Source of the DNA: Porphyromonadaceae bacterium
GTDB taxonomy: Bacteria > Bacteroidota > Bacteroidia > Bacteroidales > UBA12481
Direction of reading: 5' to 3'
Assembly (NCBI GenBank): GCA_007280905.1
Contig: QYQM01000015.1
Location: 1-55,289 of the forward strand
Length of the DNA: 55,289 nucleotides
The notes below the pieces were generated by a model. That model saw only the letters and a list, made by a program, of their open reading frames with translations. It had not been told where the DNA came from and made no database searches. A program made the translations under genes and the position numbers. Positions 33,729 to 42,382 of this stretch are shown here, in pieces; the first letter of the stretch is position 1, and every line of letters starts with the position of its first letter.

Positions 33729-33911
33729 AAAAGGTTAGATAGGGGGAAAGTTTAAAGAGAAAAAACAAGAGATTAGATAAAGGGATTTTAGGCTTAGTTG
33801 CAATAAAACTTCTTTCTTCTCAACTTCTTCTTATCTGTAAGGTGGTTCTTGATTGTGGGGACATGAAAGGTGTTGTTGGTAAAAAAGGCGGCTCCCAACC
33901 GCCTTTTTTTT
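33729..33911 (+). ncRNA. Candidate small RNA, 6S-like rod fold
   Basis: A promoter-like pair lies just upstream and a strong intrinsic terminator (33884-33911) ends it, giving a transcript of roughly 180 nt with no plausible ORF. Within it 33737-33748 pairs fully with 33825-33836 (12 pairs, four of them G-U), then a 6 x 6 internal loop, then 33755-33760 pairs with 33813-33818. A long hairpin with a central bubble is the hallmark of 6S RNA, which mimics an open promoter. The arms are purine-rich and pyrimidine-rich, so chance pairing is a risk. Family membership is an inference. Confidence 0.4.
33884..33911. terminator. Strong bidirectional terminator
   Basis: Stem AAAGGCGG / CCGCCTTT with a 7-base loop, T run on the plus strand and A run on the left side, so it can stop transcripts from both strands: the candidate RNA and the superoxide dismutase gene. 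Confidence 0.85.
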
Positions 33912-34632
33912 ATTTAATGGCCTGATCAAGGTTTTCAGACACCGCATCCCAGTTTACAACCTGCATAAATGCCGTGACATAATCTGCCCGTTTATTCTGA
34001 TATTTAAGATAATAGGCATGCTCCCAAACATCACAAACGAGAACCGGAATGGTGATCCATTGAGTCAGATTCTGGTGTTTTTCAGCCTGTAAAACCACCA
34101 GGCGATCTGCCTCATGCTGATAAGCTAAAATTCCCCAGCCGCTACCTTCCACGGCAGTTGTTGCCTGTTTGAACAATGCGACAAACCGGTCAAATGATCC
34201 GAATGATTTTGACAGATACTGTTCGAGGTTCTGACTGCGCTTTCCGGCCGATGGGCCCATGTTTTTCCAGAAAAGACTGTGCAGAAAATGGCCTGCACCA
34301 TGAAACGCTAATTCACGTTCCCAATGCTTGATCAGACTGAAATCACCGGAATCCATTGCTTCACCCACCTTTTTTGTTGCGTTATTCAAACCTTTTACGT
34401 AACCGGCATGGTGGATATCATGATGCAGTTTCATGGTAGCTTCGTCGATGTATGGTTCAAGTGCGTTGTATGCATAGGGCAGAGCCGGCAGAACATATTC
34501 ACCTGCCTGGTTCAGGGTAGTGTCGACATACTTAAAACCGGAGGTTGTTACGCCGCGGTTAATCTGTGTAAACCCGGCAGCCAATCCGGCTCCGAGTAAT
34601 GCTGATGATTTAAGGAATTCTCTTTTATTCAT
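33910..34632 (-). CDS. Exported superoxide dismutase (Tat-type signal)
   Basis: 240 residues from the ATG at 34632. The N-terminus KREFLKSSALLGAGLAAG is a Tat-like signal of the type common in Bacteroidota; the protein is then expected in the periplasm. The SOD domain (about 45-235) keeps the metal ligands: His in MKLHHDIHHAGY, His in GHFLHSLFW, Asp and His in [16 protein letters not shown]. It is a diverged paralogue of the cytoplasmic enzyme at 26046-26645. It lies 54 bp downstream of the large flavoprotein gene on the same strand. Confidence 0.9.
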   Translation of the reverse strand: MNKREFLKSSALLGAGLAAGFTQINRGVTTSGFKYVDTTLNQAGEYVLPALPYAYNALEPYIDEATMKLHHDIHHAGYVKGLNNATKKVGEAMDSGDFSLIKHWERELAFHGAGHFLHSLFWKNMGPSAGKRSQNLEQYLSKSFGSFDRFVALFKQATTAVEGSGWGILAYQHEADRLVVLQAEKHQNLTQWITIPVLVCDVWEHAYYLKYQNKRADYVTAFMQVVNWDAVSENLDQAIK

Positions 34633-34686
34633 GGCAGGATTATTTGCTGAATTAACAAACAACCCTGTCCCGAAAATGTTTATTGC

Positions 34687-37600
34687 CTATTTAAAAGCTT
34701 TTTCAAGAAGACCATCGCCCTTCATCGACAATTGACTGAAATAGTCGGGAACAGGCCGGCCCATGAGCCGGTAAACGTACATCTTTGCCAGGTACTGGCC
34801 GAGCATAAATCCCTGACCGCGCAATCCGAGGAAAAGTCCTAAATCAGGATCCAGAATCATCCGTGGCTCCACATAATATCCTGCCCAAACTGCCTGGAAA
34901 CCAACCGACGATAATTCAGGAATCCAGTTAACAAAAACCTCGGAGGCGATTTCCAGGAAGTCCTGAGAATTGATCTTTAGGTTTTTCTCTGCTTCTTGTG
35001 CATCCGTACCCGGTGAGGCACAGCCAATTACCTGGCCGGTTTCTCCCAGCTGCTGGCCATAAACTGCCGTAAAGCCTTTATAGCGACGACGGTCGATAAC
35101 CATCGGCAGCGGAGCGCCATTGACCCCGAGCATCGGCAATCTTCTGGTTATAAATGCCTGATGTTTAACAGGATACAAACCTGTTTCGATTTCCATCTTG
35201 CGGGCGAACTTATGACCGTCCGGACCCATGGCATTGACGAAAACCGGGGTATGGATCTCGAAATATTCTTTATCATGATTCTGAGCCAGCATCACATATT
35301 CGTTGCCGCTTTTGTAAACATCAATCAGTTTACAGTCTTCGAGAACGGTACCGCCATTATTGATACCTAACCTCCGGATCAGGTCGATCACCCTGCCCGG
35401 GGTGGCCTGCCAGCAATCATGCGTAATTTGCGCAGCCTGATAGTCTTTTGCCAGGTTTTGGTTGATAAATGGAGAAATCCTAGACCGGTAATCTTTTGGT
35501 CCTATCATTTCGGCATCCGACCAGGCCATGGATACTTCCAGTGCCTTGAACATCTGGTCATCATGGGAAAAGGTTACATAGTCGATCTGACGAAAATCGA
35601 TATTCTTTAACCGTTGTAATTCTTTGAATATCTCAAGGTTATGCCGGGCAATTTCGGACAGTTCGGGAACACTGAAATTTGGCCGTCCACCGGCAATATT
35701 TCTCCAGGAGGCTCCGCGGCCAAAATTGATCAAAAACGGCTTCTGACCGGCCTCGGCGAGGTAACGGAAGAGGGCTGACCCAGCAATACCTCCGCCGGCA
35801 ACCAGCGAAGCCACTTTCAGGATACGGGGCTGACGGCCATTATCAACAATCCTGAACTGATCGGGTACCTCTTTCGGGTATAACTCACCCATTTCAATCT
35901 GGTTGGATAGGGGTCCTCTTGGGGTAGCATCGCCAACTATTTGAATGCCACTGCTATGAAGGGCGGTTTTGAGCCGTTTGATGCAGCGTTTTCCGCGGCA
36001 GGCTCCCATCCCCAGGCGGGTGGTATGCTTGATTTTATCAACCGAGATAAACTTGCGGTCGCCGATGGTATTCAGAATCTCATTGTATGTGACATCATCA
36101 CAATGACAGATGTAAGTCGGGTTTTCGCTTTTGATCTGAACCGGCCGGATCATCATAGGATCAGGAAATTTTTCCTTCACAATAAACCCTCTGACGTTAA
36201 CCAGTTCTCCGCCATGAACATCGAGTGAGCGGATCCGTGCAATATCGGTTTTGTTAGGTTTTTTAAGGATTTTATCGATCATACCGGTACCCAGCTTTTT
36301 TCCGTTATTGTCAACCAGGAATACCTCTGAAACGGCTTCTGCAACATATTCAATAGGCAGAAAAAGCCAGTCTTTCTTCAGATTATATCCGAATATGGCG
36401 AGGCCCGGGCATTGATAAACACAATCCATGCATCCGATACATTTATCGAAATCGATTTCCGGTACTGTGCTGGTTGAGGTTTTAGTAATGGCACCATGCA
36501 GGCAGGCAAATTCACAAGGATTGCAGGCAAAACCATATAAACAGTCGATCTGGACAAATCCTTTCTGGTTCATTCTCGCTGAATCCGGCATATCGGGCTG
36601 CTCGATGACCCGTACGGGATGTTGCTGGCTATCAATGTATTCTTTCGAAATGCTTAAAAATTCATCATAATTAAACGGTTCACCCATCTCCTCAAGAAGT
36701 TCATAGGCTACCTGTTTTCCCCTGAGAACAGCGCTGGTACCTTCACCGATACGGATGGCATCGCCTGCACCATAGACATTCCGGCCAAAGACTTCCTTGC
36801 CTTTGATGAGCAACTGATCATCAGAGACCAATCCGGTACAGATGTTGATCACGTCAATACCTTCGATTAACTTTTCGGTTCCGGGGATGGGCTGGAAATT
36901 TTCTGATTCAGCAATAACAGCTCCGATGATACCGGTATGATCTTCATTGGGGATAGCCTTGATGAGTAAATGATTCAGGATGACCGGAATACCCAGTCGC
37001 CTGACTCGATTGGCCTGTACAGGGAAACCTCCCTCGCGGGGCATGGCTTCTACGATAGCCTTGACGGTTGCGCCGGCCTGCATCAGCTGGTAGGAGGTGA
37101 GATAGCCAATATTGCCGGCACCTACCGTGAGAATGTTTTTGCCCAGCAGGGTAAATTCGGTGTTCATCATCTTCTGAACCACCGCGGCGGTATAAACGCC
37201 GGGAACATCATCGTTTTCAAAAGCAGGCATGAAAGGAACCGCTCCGGTAGCAATAACCAGGTATTCAGTATCTACGTAATATATCTCTTGGGTAATGATA
37301 TTCTTGATGGCCAGCCTTTTTCCTTCGAGGATATCCCAAACCGTCGAATCCAGAAAGATTCCATCCAAATTTTCGCCCGCCAGTGTTTTTGCGATATCGA
37401 AACCGCGCATACCGCCAAACTTTTTTTCCTTTTCAAAAAAGAAGAACTGGTGTGTTTGCATCAGAAACTGACCGCCGATCCGGTCGTTATTGTCGATGAC
37501 CAGATTATCGATTCCATGCTGGTTCAGGATCTCGCGGGTTGCTAAACCGGCTGGTCCGGCTCCGATTATCGTTACAGTGGTTCGGTAAACTTTGGTTGCA

Positions 37601-37923
37601 GTAGTTTTATCCACCGGTGTTGGCTTTGGACGATAATCCCGCGGCACTTCACTTACCTCTTTGACTCCATCTATCCGTGTAATATAGATGCGCTTGACTT
37701 TCCCATCCACCAGCATTTCACAGGCACTGCACTTGCCAATTCCGCATTCAAGACTACGGTTTCTTCCACTAAGACTATGACTGTGAACAGGATAGCCAGC
37801 CTGGTGTAAAGCTGCCGCTATGGTTAATCCTATATCTCCGGTTACAGATTGTCCGTCAAACAAGAATTCACTGGTTTGACGTTTTTCGATATCCAGAATA
37901 GGATGTTCCGTTATTTTAAGCAT
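34687..37923 (-). CDS. Multi-domain Fe-S/FAD oxidoreductase (HcnABC/PDH-like fusion)
   Basis: 1078 residues from the ATG at 37923. Domains in order: plant-type 2Fe-2S segment (C60, C65, C68 in LECGIGKCSAC); FAD/NAD(P) pyridine-nucleotide oxidoreductase (GAGPAGLA at 121, second GAGNIGY near 268, YGAGDA near 384); ferredoxin-like clusters (FACNPCEFAC near 466-474 and CIGCMDCVYQC near 485-495); a BFD-like 2Fe-2S domain (C606, C608, C642, C647); then a DAO-type FAD oxidase domain (GGGIAGS near 709 to the end). This is the content of HcnA, HcnB, HcnC or of the subunits of dye-linked proline dehydrogenase and heterotetrameric sarcosine oxidase, in one chain. Substrate is probably an amino or N-methyl amino acid; unproven. 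An ATG at 37983 would add 20 residues. Confidence 0.82.
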   Translation of the reverse strand: MLKITEHPILDIEKRQTSEFLFDGQSVTGDIGLTIAAALHQAGYPVHSHSLSGRNRSLECGIGKCSACEMLVDGKVKRIYITRIDGVKEVSEVPRDYRPKPTPVDKTTATKVYRTTVTIIGAGPAGLATREILNQHGIDNLVIDNNDRIGGQFLMQTHQFFFFEKEKKFGGMRGFDIAKTLAGENLDGIFLDSTVWDILEGKRLAIKNIITQEIYYVDTEYLVIATGAVPFMPAFENDDVPGVYTAAVVQKMMNTEFTLLGKNILTVGAGNIGYLTSYQLMQAGATVKAIVEAMPREGGFPVQANRVRRLGIPVILNHLLIKAIPNEDHTGIIGAVIAESENFQPIPGTEKLIEGIDVINICTGLVSDDQLLIKGKEVFGRNVYGAGDAIRIGEGTSAVLRGKQVAYELLEEMGEPFNYDEFLSISKEYIDSQQHPVRVIEQPDMPDSARMNQKGFVQIDCLYGFACNPCEFACLHGAITKTSTSTVPEIDFDKCIGCMDCVYQCPGLAIFGYNLKKDWLFLPIEYVAEAVSEVFLVDNNGKKLGTGMIDKILKKPNKTDIARIRSLDVHGGELVNVRGFIVKEKFPDPMMIRPVQIKSENPTYICHCDDVTYNEILNTIGDRKFISVDKIKHTTRLGMGACRGKRCIKRLKTALHSSGIQIVGDATPRGPLSNQIEMGELYPKEVPDQFRIVDNGRQPRILKVASLVAGGGIAGSALFRYLAEAGQKPFLINFGRGASWRNIAGGRPNFSVPELSEIARHNLEIFKELQRLKNIDFRQIDYVTFSHDDQMFKALEVSMAWSDAEMIGPKDYRSRISPFINQNLAKDYQAAQITHDCWQATPGRVIDLIRRLGINNGGTVLEDCKLIDVYKSGNEYVMLAQNHDKEYFEIHTPVFVNAMGPDGHKFARKMEIETGLYPVKHQAFITRRLPMLGVNGAPLPMVIDRRRYKGFTAVYGQQLGETGQVIGCASPGTDAQEAEKNLKINSQDFLEIASEVFVNWIPELSSVGFQAVWAGYYVEPRMILDPDLGLFLGLRGQGFMLGQYLAKMYVYRLMGRPVPDYFSQLSMKGDGLLEKAFK

Positions 37924-38039
37924 GATGGGATTCAGGTAATAATTATTGGCCTTAAAAATAGACCGTGCATACCATAACATCAATGATGTTTATCAGTAGC
38001 AAGTATGATAGGAGGCACAATTTGCATGATTAAAAAATG

Positions 38040-38047
38040 TATTTTTG
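38040..38047 (+). promoter_or_regulatory. -7 element TATTTTTG for third ompH
   Basis: Exact TAnnTTTG match with TTTG at 38021-38024 upstream (spacer 15 bp, a little short), 34 bp before the ATG. Confidence 0.5.
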
Positions 38048-38081
38048 TGGTTGAAGAAAAAATTAAAAACCAGATTGATAG

Positions 38082-38702
38082 ATGATTAAAGAGAATTCAA
38101 ACCGGATAATCAGCGGAGTCCTGGCCATAGCAGTGATTGTGCTGTTTATATTACATTTTTCGGGTAAAGACAAGGAAGTAATTGAAAATCAGTCGGCCCA
38201 GCCAGGCACGCTCGTGGGGAACATGAGTGAGATAAAGGTTGCCTATGTATTTGTGGATTCAGTTCTGGCTAATTATGAGTATTATAAAATTTTGACAGAT
38301 AAACTGCTTGCCAAAAAATCCACTCTGGAGAAAGAATTGAGCAGCAAGGGGGAATCTTTTCAGAAGGAAGTGACAGATTTTCAATATAAAGTAGGGAAAA
38401 AGCTGATTACCTCATGGGACGCTGAAGCCCGGCAGAAGCAACTTACCGAGCAGCAGCAGGTTTTAGTTAATTTGCAGAATGATATGCAGAACAAGTTGGC
38501 CCAGGATGAACAGTCAGTGACCATTCAGCTTCATGATTCGGTTATCAACGCAGTGAACGAAGTAAACCGTAAATTGGGTTATAATCTGGTTTTGAGCAAC
38601 ACATTCGGAGGTGGATTGCTTTATGCTGATGATTATATGAACATTACCAAACAGGTGCTCGATCGCCTGAATGAATTCTATCGGAAAACAAGCGCGAAGT
38701 AA
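38082..38702 (+). CDS. OmpH/Skp family protein, membrane-anchored
   Basis: 206 residues. The N-terminal hydrophobic segment IISGVLAIAVIVLFILHF has no clear cleavage site, so it may be a signal anchor facing the periplasm. The rest is OmpH-like: KVAYVFVDSVLANYEYYKIL, a long coiled coil (about 80-155, K/E/Q-rich) and the closing YNLVLSNTFGGGLLYAD. Third member of the family in this window and distant from the two at 0.1-1.2 kb. The following glycosyltransferase starts 32 bp before its stop. Confidence 0.85.
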   Translation: MIKENSNRIISGVLAIAVIVLFILHFSGKDKEVIENQSAQPGTLVGNMSEIKVAYVFVDSVLANYEYYKILTDKLLAKKSTLEKELSSKGESFQKEVTDFQYKVGKKLITSWDAEARQKQLTEQQQVLVNLQNDMQNKLAQDEQSVTIQLHDSVINAVNEVNRKLGYNLVLSNTFGGGLLYADDYMNITKQVLDRLNEFYRKTSAK

Positions 38703-39981
38703 GATTGGCTTTGCTGATCTTTACCTGGAAAGATACGGATCCGGATCGGCGGGGGGGTTACCCGAACCGGATCCGGACCTTTTTTTAATTGTCACCATAC
38801 CGGCTTTTAAGGAACCCGACCTCGCCGGCAGTCTGCTTTCATTGCTTGCCTGTGATCCCCCGGGTGTGAAGTGGGAGATACTGATCAATATTAATTATCC
38901 CGAAAATTCCGGTTCTGAAGTTGTTGACATCAGCCATCAGTCACTGGCTGATGCACAGCAATTAAGTAAGGGTTTAGCGAGGAGTGACGTCAGGATTCTT
39001 TGTCTGTGGAATCCCGATATGCCTGCCCGCCATGCCGGAGTGGGGTTGGCCAGGAAAATAGTCATGGACCAGGCAGTGCGCCGGTTTAACCCGATCGGCC
39101 GTCCGGATGGAGTAATCTTGTCATTTGATGCTGACTCCAGGTGTGAGAAAGGATACCTGAAAACCATTGCAGAGTTTTATTTGAGAAATCCCGGGGCCCG
39201 TACTGCCAATATCTATTTTGAACATCCTCTATGCGGTGGATTTGATCCGCGAATCTACCATTCCATTGCTCAATATGAACTGTATCTGAGATATATGCGA
39301 TTGGCAATCGAAGAAACCGGCCATCCCCATAGCATCCATACCGTGGGTTCCAGTTTCTCGCTGAGGAGCAAGACCTACATCAGGGTAAACGGGATGGGCC
39401 GCGACAAAGCGGGGGAGGATTTTTATTTTCTTCACAAATGCATCCAGCTGAAAAATTTCTGGGAAATCAATGAAACCACGGTATGGCCATCCGTCAGGGA
39501 ATCCGATCGTGTCAGTTTCGGAACCGGAGCCTCCATTCACCGTCAATTGCAAAACGAAGCCACGCTGGAAGTATACAATCTCGACAGTTTTCACCCGCTT
39601 AAGGAATTATTTGGCAGGGTAAGCCAATACTGGCAACCGACAACCGACAACCGACAACTGGAAGTCGAATGGGAGACTATATCCATCGGTTTAGCTGAAT
39701 TCATGAGAAGCCAGAATGCAGCAAAGAGGATTCGGGAAATGCACCGCGATTCAGCCAGCTATAAAACATTCAGAGCTAAATTTTTTGCCTGGTTTAATGG
39801 TTTCATGGTATTGCAGTATCTGAACGTGATGCATAAGAAATATTACGTAAAAAAGCCGGTAGTGCATGAGGCTTCACGTCTGGCTTTGATCCTGGGGATT
39901 AGCCCGGCTGAGTCAGCGGAAGAATTACTGGTTCATCTCAGGGATTTTGAGAAAGGACAGGGAAACAGGAGAATTATTTAG
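38671..39981 (+). CDS. Glycosyltransferase family 2-like protein
   Basis: 436 residues. Glycosyltransferase A fold: FLIVTIPAFKEPDLAGSLLSLL, D-x-D in LSFDADSRCEKGYL (about 147-160), and the acceptor/base region GEDFYFLHKCIQL. Inverting transferases of this kind build surface polysaccharides; donor and acceptor are not predictable. Start at 38671 is the only in-frame ATG before the domain and overlaps the upstream gene by 32 bp. An in-frame run of ACAACCG repeats (39633-39659) inserts PTTDNRQ into the C-terminal half. The stop overlaps the convergent ftsB-like gene by 8 bp. Confidence 0.8.
   Translation: MNSIGKQARSKIGFADLYLERYGSGSAGGLPEPDPDLFLIVTIPAFKEPDLAGSLLSLLACDPPGVKWEILININYPENSGSEVVDISHQSLADAQQLSKGLARSDVRILCLWNPDMPARHAGVGLARKIVMDQAVRRFNPIGRPDGVILSFDADSRCEKGYLKTIAEFYLRNPGARTANIYFEHPLCGGFDPRIYHSIAQYELYLRYMRLAIEETGHPHSIHTVGSSFSLRSKTYIRVNGMGRDKAGEDFYFLHKCIQLKNFWEINETTVWPSVRESDRVSFGTGASIHRQLQNEATLEVYNLDSFHPLKELFGRVSQYWQPTTDNRQLEVEWETISIGLAEFMRSQNAAKRIREMHRDSASYKTFRAKFFAWFNGFMVLQYLNVMHKKYYVKKPVVHEASRLALILGISPAESAEELLVHLRDFEKGQGNRRII
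39633..39659 (+). repeat. CAACCGA heptamer repeat inside a coding gene
   Basis: Three and a half 7-bp units CAACCGA sit in frame within the glycosyltransferase gene. The same unit occurs at 13814-13826 and, inverted, in murI near 1978-1998. Confidence 0.7.
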
Positions 39982-40288
39982 TCTGGCCCTTTTTTAAAAT
40001 TACAAATACCTCTTCATCAGGTGCTTTCATCAGATATTGTTCCCGGGCAAACCGCTCGAGGTTCTGTAGGTTTGTCTTTAGAAGCTTCATCTTTTCACGA
40101 TCGTTGCGGATTTTTTCCTGATAAAAAACCGTGTCTTTTTTTAGCTGGTTAAGGTGTTGTTTTGATTTGTTGCGGTCGACCAGATTATGCTGATCAAAGA
40201 AGATTATCCAAATCGAAAACACGACAAGACTCAGAAAGTACTTGTTAACCACCAGTGAAAACACCTTATGCCAGAATTTCCTATTCAT
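39974..40288 (-). CDS. Septum formation initiator, FtsB/DivIC-like
   Basis: 104 residues. Small bitopic division protein: short cytoplasmic N-terminus, one membrane span (about 13-31, LVVNKYFLSLVVFSIWIIFF), then a periplasmic coiled coil (about 40-80) and the conserved tail LERFAREQYLMKAPDEEVFVI. It would partner FtsL/FtsQ in the divisome. The ATG at 40288 is preferred to a GTG at 40300 because the GTG overlaps the -7 box TATCTTTG at 40300-40307. Confidence 0.85.
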   Translation of the reverse strand: MNRKFWHKVFSLVVNKYFLSLVVFSIWIIFFDQHNLVDRNKSKQHLNQLKKDTVFYQEKIRNDREKMKLLKTNLQNLERFAREQYLMKAPDEEVFVILKKGQTK

Positions 40289-40299
40289 AATTCTTATCA

Positions 40300-40307
40300 C
40301 AAAGATA
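40300..40307 (-). promoter_or_regulatory. -7 element TATCTTTG for ftsB-like gene
   Basis: Exact TAnnTTTG on the minus strand, 11 bp before the ATG at 40288. Confidence 0.5.
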
Positions 40308-40327
40308 TCTTAAAACGCCGATATGAT

Positions 40328-41029
40328 TTACAGGTGAAAGAATTTTCGGAGGCTGGTGCCTCTTTTAAGGCGGTAATGAAAATAGAGCAGGAATAGGGCG
40401 AAAGGAAGGATGGATGCAGCGACGACCACTGACCACGAGGGAGCCAGGTGGTGGTGCTTTATCCAGTTGATGGACAAATCAATGACCACATTACAGGCAC
40501 TGATGGCGAGTGCAACGGCCGCAATGATATTCAAACCTTTATTCCGGGTTTTCCTGCTGAAAAGGAGAACTAAACCAATACAGAGTATCAAAAATATAGC
40601 AAGGGGCAATGCCGGAATCAGAAACCAATCCAGACCACCGTGAAGCATATCGATTGCGAACAGTAATCCGCATGTATTTAACAGAATTCCCGAAAGGAGT
40701 AACAAGGGTTTCCGTTCAGTGAAAACAATGAGCGTAATATAAAAAAATGAAGCCGTGATTCCTGCCAATGCATACCATGACCAACCGGGTTTCTTGTTCA
40801 GGATCAGGTCGATAAAAAAAAGTACGACCATACTGGAAACATACAGAATGCCTGAAAGTTTCCAGAGGATTTTGTTTTTTTCTTTGCCTGTGAGGGGCTT
40901 TTCAAGCCCGGGATAGGCAGGCTGCCGTTCCGGTTGGCTGCCTGGCTCATCAATAAAGCGGTCCTTGCAGAGAGGACATTCTGTAAAGCCCGGCTCACGC
41001 TGAATACCGCATTGCGGACACGTTATCAT
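40328..41029 (-). CDS. Zinc-ribbon membrane protein (DUF6320-like)
   Basis: 233 residues. An N-terminal zinc ribbon (CPQCGIQREPGFTECPLC; four Cys at about 4, 7, 18, 21), a proline-rich linker, then about six hydrophobic helices from residue 55 on (for example SGILYVSSMVVLFFIDLIL, FLIPALPLAIFLILCIGLVLLF). The layout fits the DUF6320 family, which I recall being found beside condensation-type acyltransferases; here exactly such a gene lies 4 bp upstream on the same strand. Function unknown; probably a membrane partner of that acyltransferase. Confidence 0.7.
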   Translation of the reverse strand: MITCPQCGIQREPGFTECPLCKDRFIDEPGSQPERQPAYPGLEKPLTGKEKNKILWKLSGILYVSSMVVLFFIDLILNKKPGWSWYALAGITASFFYITLIVFTERKPLLLLSGILLNTCGLLFAIDMLHGGLDWFLIPALPLAIFLILCIGLVLLFSRKTRNKGLNIIAAVALAISACNVVIDLSINWIKHHHLAPSWSVVVAASILPFALFLLYFHYRLKRGTSLRKFFHL

Positions 41030-41033
41030 CCTA

Positions 41034-42332
41034 TCAGGGGTTTAAGATTTTAATTGTTATCCCGTCATCCCGGAGGAATTCCAGAAATGTTTTCTCAAGT
41101 TGGCGCAACACGGTAGTGTTTGAAAAGGTCAATACCATTTTATCATTATACGTAACCAGCGCCAGAACGATCTTGCATTGGTCCGGAGGTGGCGGGATCA
41201 GGCGGAACCTTTGAATAAACCGGGGAAATTCCCCGTCAAATGTGATCCGGCCCATGTTGGTGACTAGTCCGGAATAAAGTGCCATCCCGGATCTTTTAAA
41301 ATAATAGCTTAAGACCCGGTCCTTGAGAATCAATGGAATGATCCGGATCAGGAGTTTTCTTTCACTATTAACATTTCGGTAGATAATCTTCTTCATGAGC
41401 TTGGGATCGGTTTGCTGCTGCATGTAGTGATGGACGGAATGAGTTATCTCCTGGAAAGTGTAAAAGCCGAGCCTCATGTCAATTTCCGGGGTTACAAACA
41501 GCGAAAAATTCCGCAATGTTTTGCTTGGAAACAGATTACGCAGGTTAACCGGCACCTGTATCCGGATAACCGGACGACGGTAGAGGCTCCTGTTGTTTTT
41601 AACCCGGTGGTAAATGTCCTGAAGAGACCACAGGTAGATCGATACAAAATACTCGGTGATGGTTATACCGAGGCTTTTTGCTTTTTCCTTGATGAGGTTG
41701 GCATCGGTTTCACAATGAAGAATCCGAACCCTTGGATTCCCGATCAATGCGAAAGGCACATGGTAGGCCTTTGAGAGTTTTGGAGGTGAGATCACCCGCG
41801 GATCGAAATATCGGATGTAGCCATCTTCAGTTTCCTCCGGATGAGGCTCTGAGGTATAGTGATTGAATCCGGATTGGGGAAAGGTAATACCCTCCAGCTC
41901 GGCATACGCAGCAATAAGAGTTTTGAAAAATTCAAGAGCTCCGCTTCCGTCGGTTATAACGTGATAGAATTCAACCGATATCCTGTTTTCACCGGCGAAT
42001 ACCCGGCATAGTGGTTCCTGGCTCCAGGTAAATCGAAACGATTTGCAGGGCTCGCCGAAATCATGGAAAACGGGTATATCTTCAGAATCCTCATCAAGCC
42101 AGTACCAGAAAAAGCCTTTTCTCAGGTGCATGGTCAGATAGGGATAACGAAGGGATGTGAGCCGGGTTGCTTCGGTGAGGGTACTGAACTTGACTGGCCG
42201 GTCAATATCGGCGATTATCCTGAAAACCAGGGTACGGGTTTTATTCGTACCGGCCGGGAAAATTTTCGCAGCGTTATCCAGAGGAAGCCAGCGCCCCTCC
42301 GCAGTTAGGCCCGGTTTTAAGGCAAAGGGCAT
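41034..42332 (-). CDS. Condensation-domain-like acyltransferase
   Basis: 432 residues. Resembles alcohol acetyltransferase / wax-ester-synthase / NRPS condensation-fold proteins: the catalytic HxxxDG motif is intact in FYHVITDGSGALEFFK (about 118-123). Beta strands such as RPVIRIQVPVNLRNLFPSKTLRNFSL and the late LVTNMGRI match the family's second half. No signal peptide. Likely transfers an acyl chain to an alcohol or amine. Tightly linked (4 bp) to the zinc-ribbon membrane protein downstream, suggesting a membrane-associated lipid or metabolite acylation pair. Confidence 0.72.
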   Translation of the reverse strand: MPFALKPGLTAEGRWLPLDNAAKIFPAGTNKTRTLVFRIIADIDRPVKFSTLTEATRLTSLRYPYLTMHLRKGFFWYWLDEDSEDIPVFHDFGEPCKSFRFTWSQEPLCRVFAGENRISVEFYHVITDGSGALEFFKTLIAAYAELEGITFPQSGFNHYTSEPHPEETEDGYIRYFDPRVISPPKLSKAYHVPFALIGNPRVRILHCETDANLIKEKAKSLGITITEYFVSIYLWSLQDIYHRVKNNRSLYRRPVIRIQVPVNLRNLFPSKTLRNFSLFVTPEIDMRLGFYTFQEITHSVHHYMQQQTDPKLMKKIIYRNVNSERKLLIRIIPLILKDRVLSYYFKRSGMALYSGLVTNMGRITFDGEFPRFIQRFRLIPPPPDQCKIVLALVTYNDKMVLTFSNTTVLRQLEKTFLEFLRDDGITIKILNP

Positions 42333-42382
42333 CTGACATAGATTTTAGATTTTAAAGGTAGGAAAACATCACAAAAAAAACT

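Noticed and set aside
36970-37545. 191-codon plus-strand frame opposite the large flavoprotein
   Set aside because: Lies fully within a gene with intact FAD and Fe-S motifs on the minus strand; no promoter or ribosome site.
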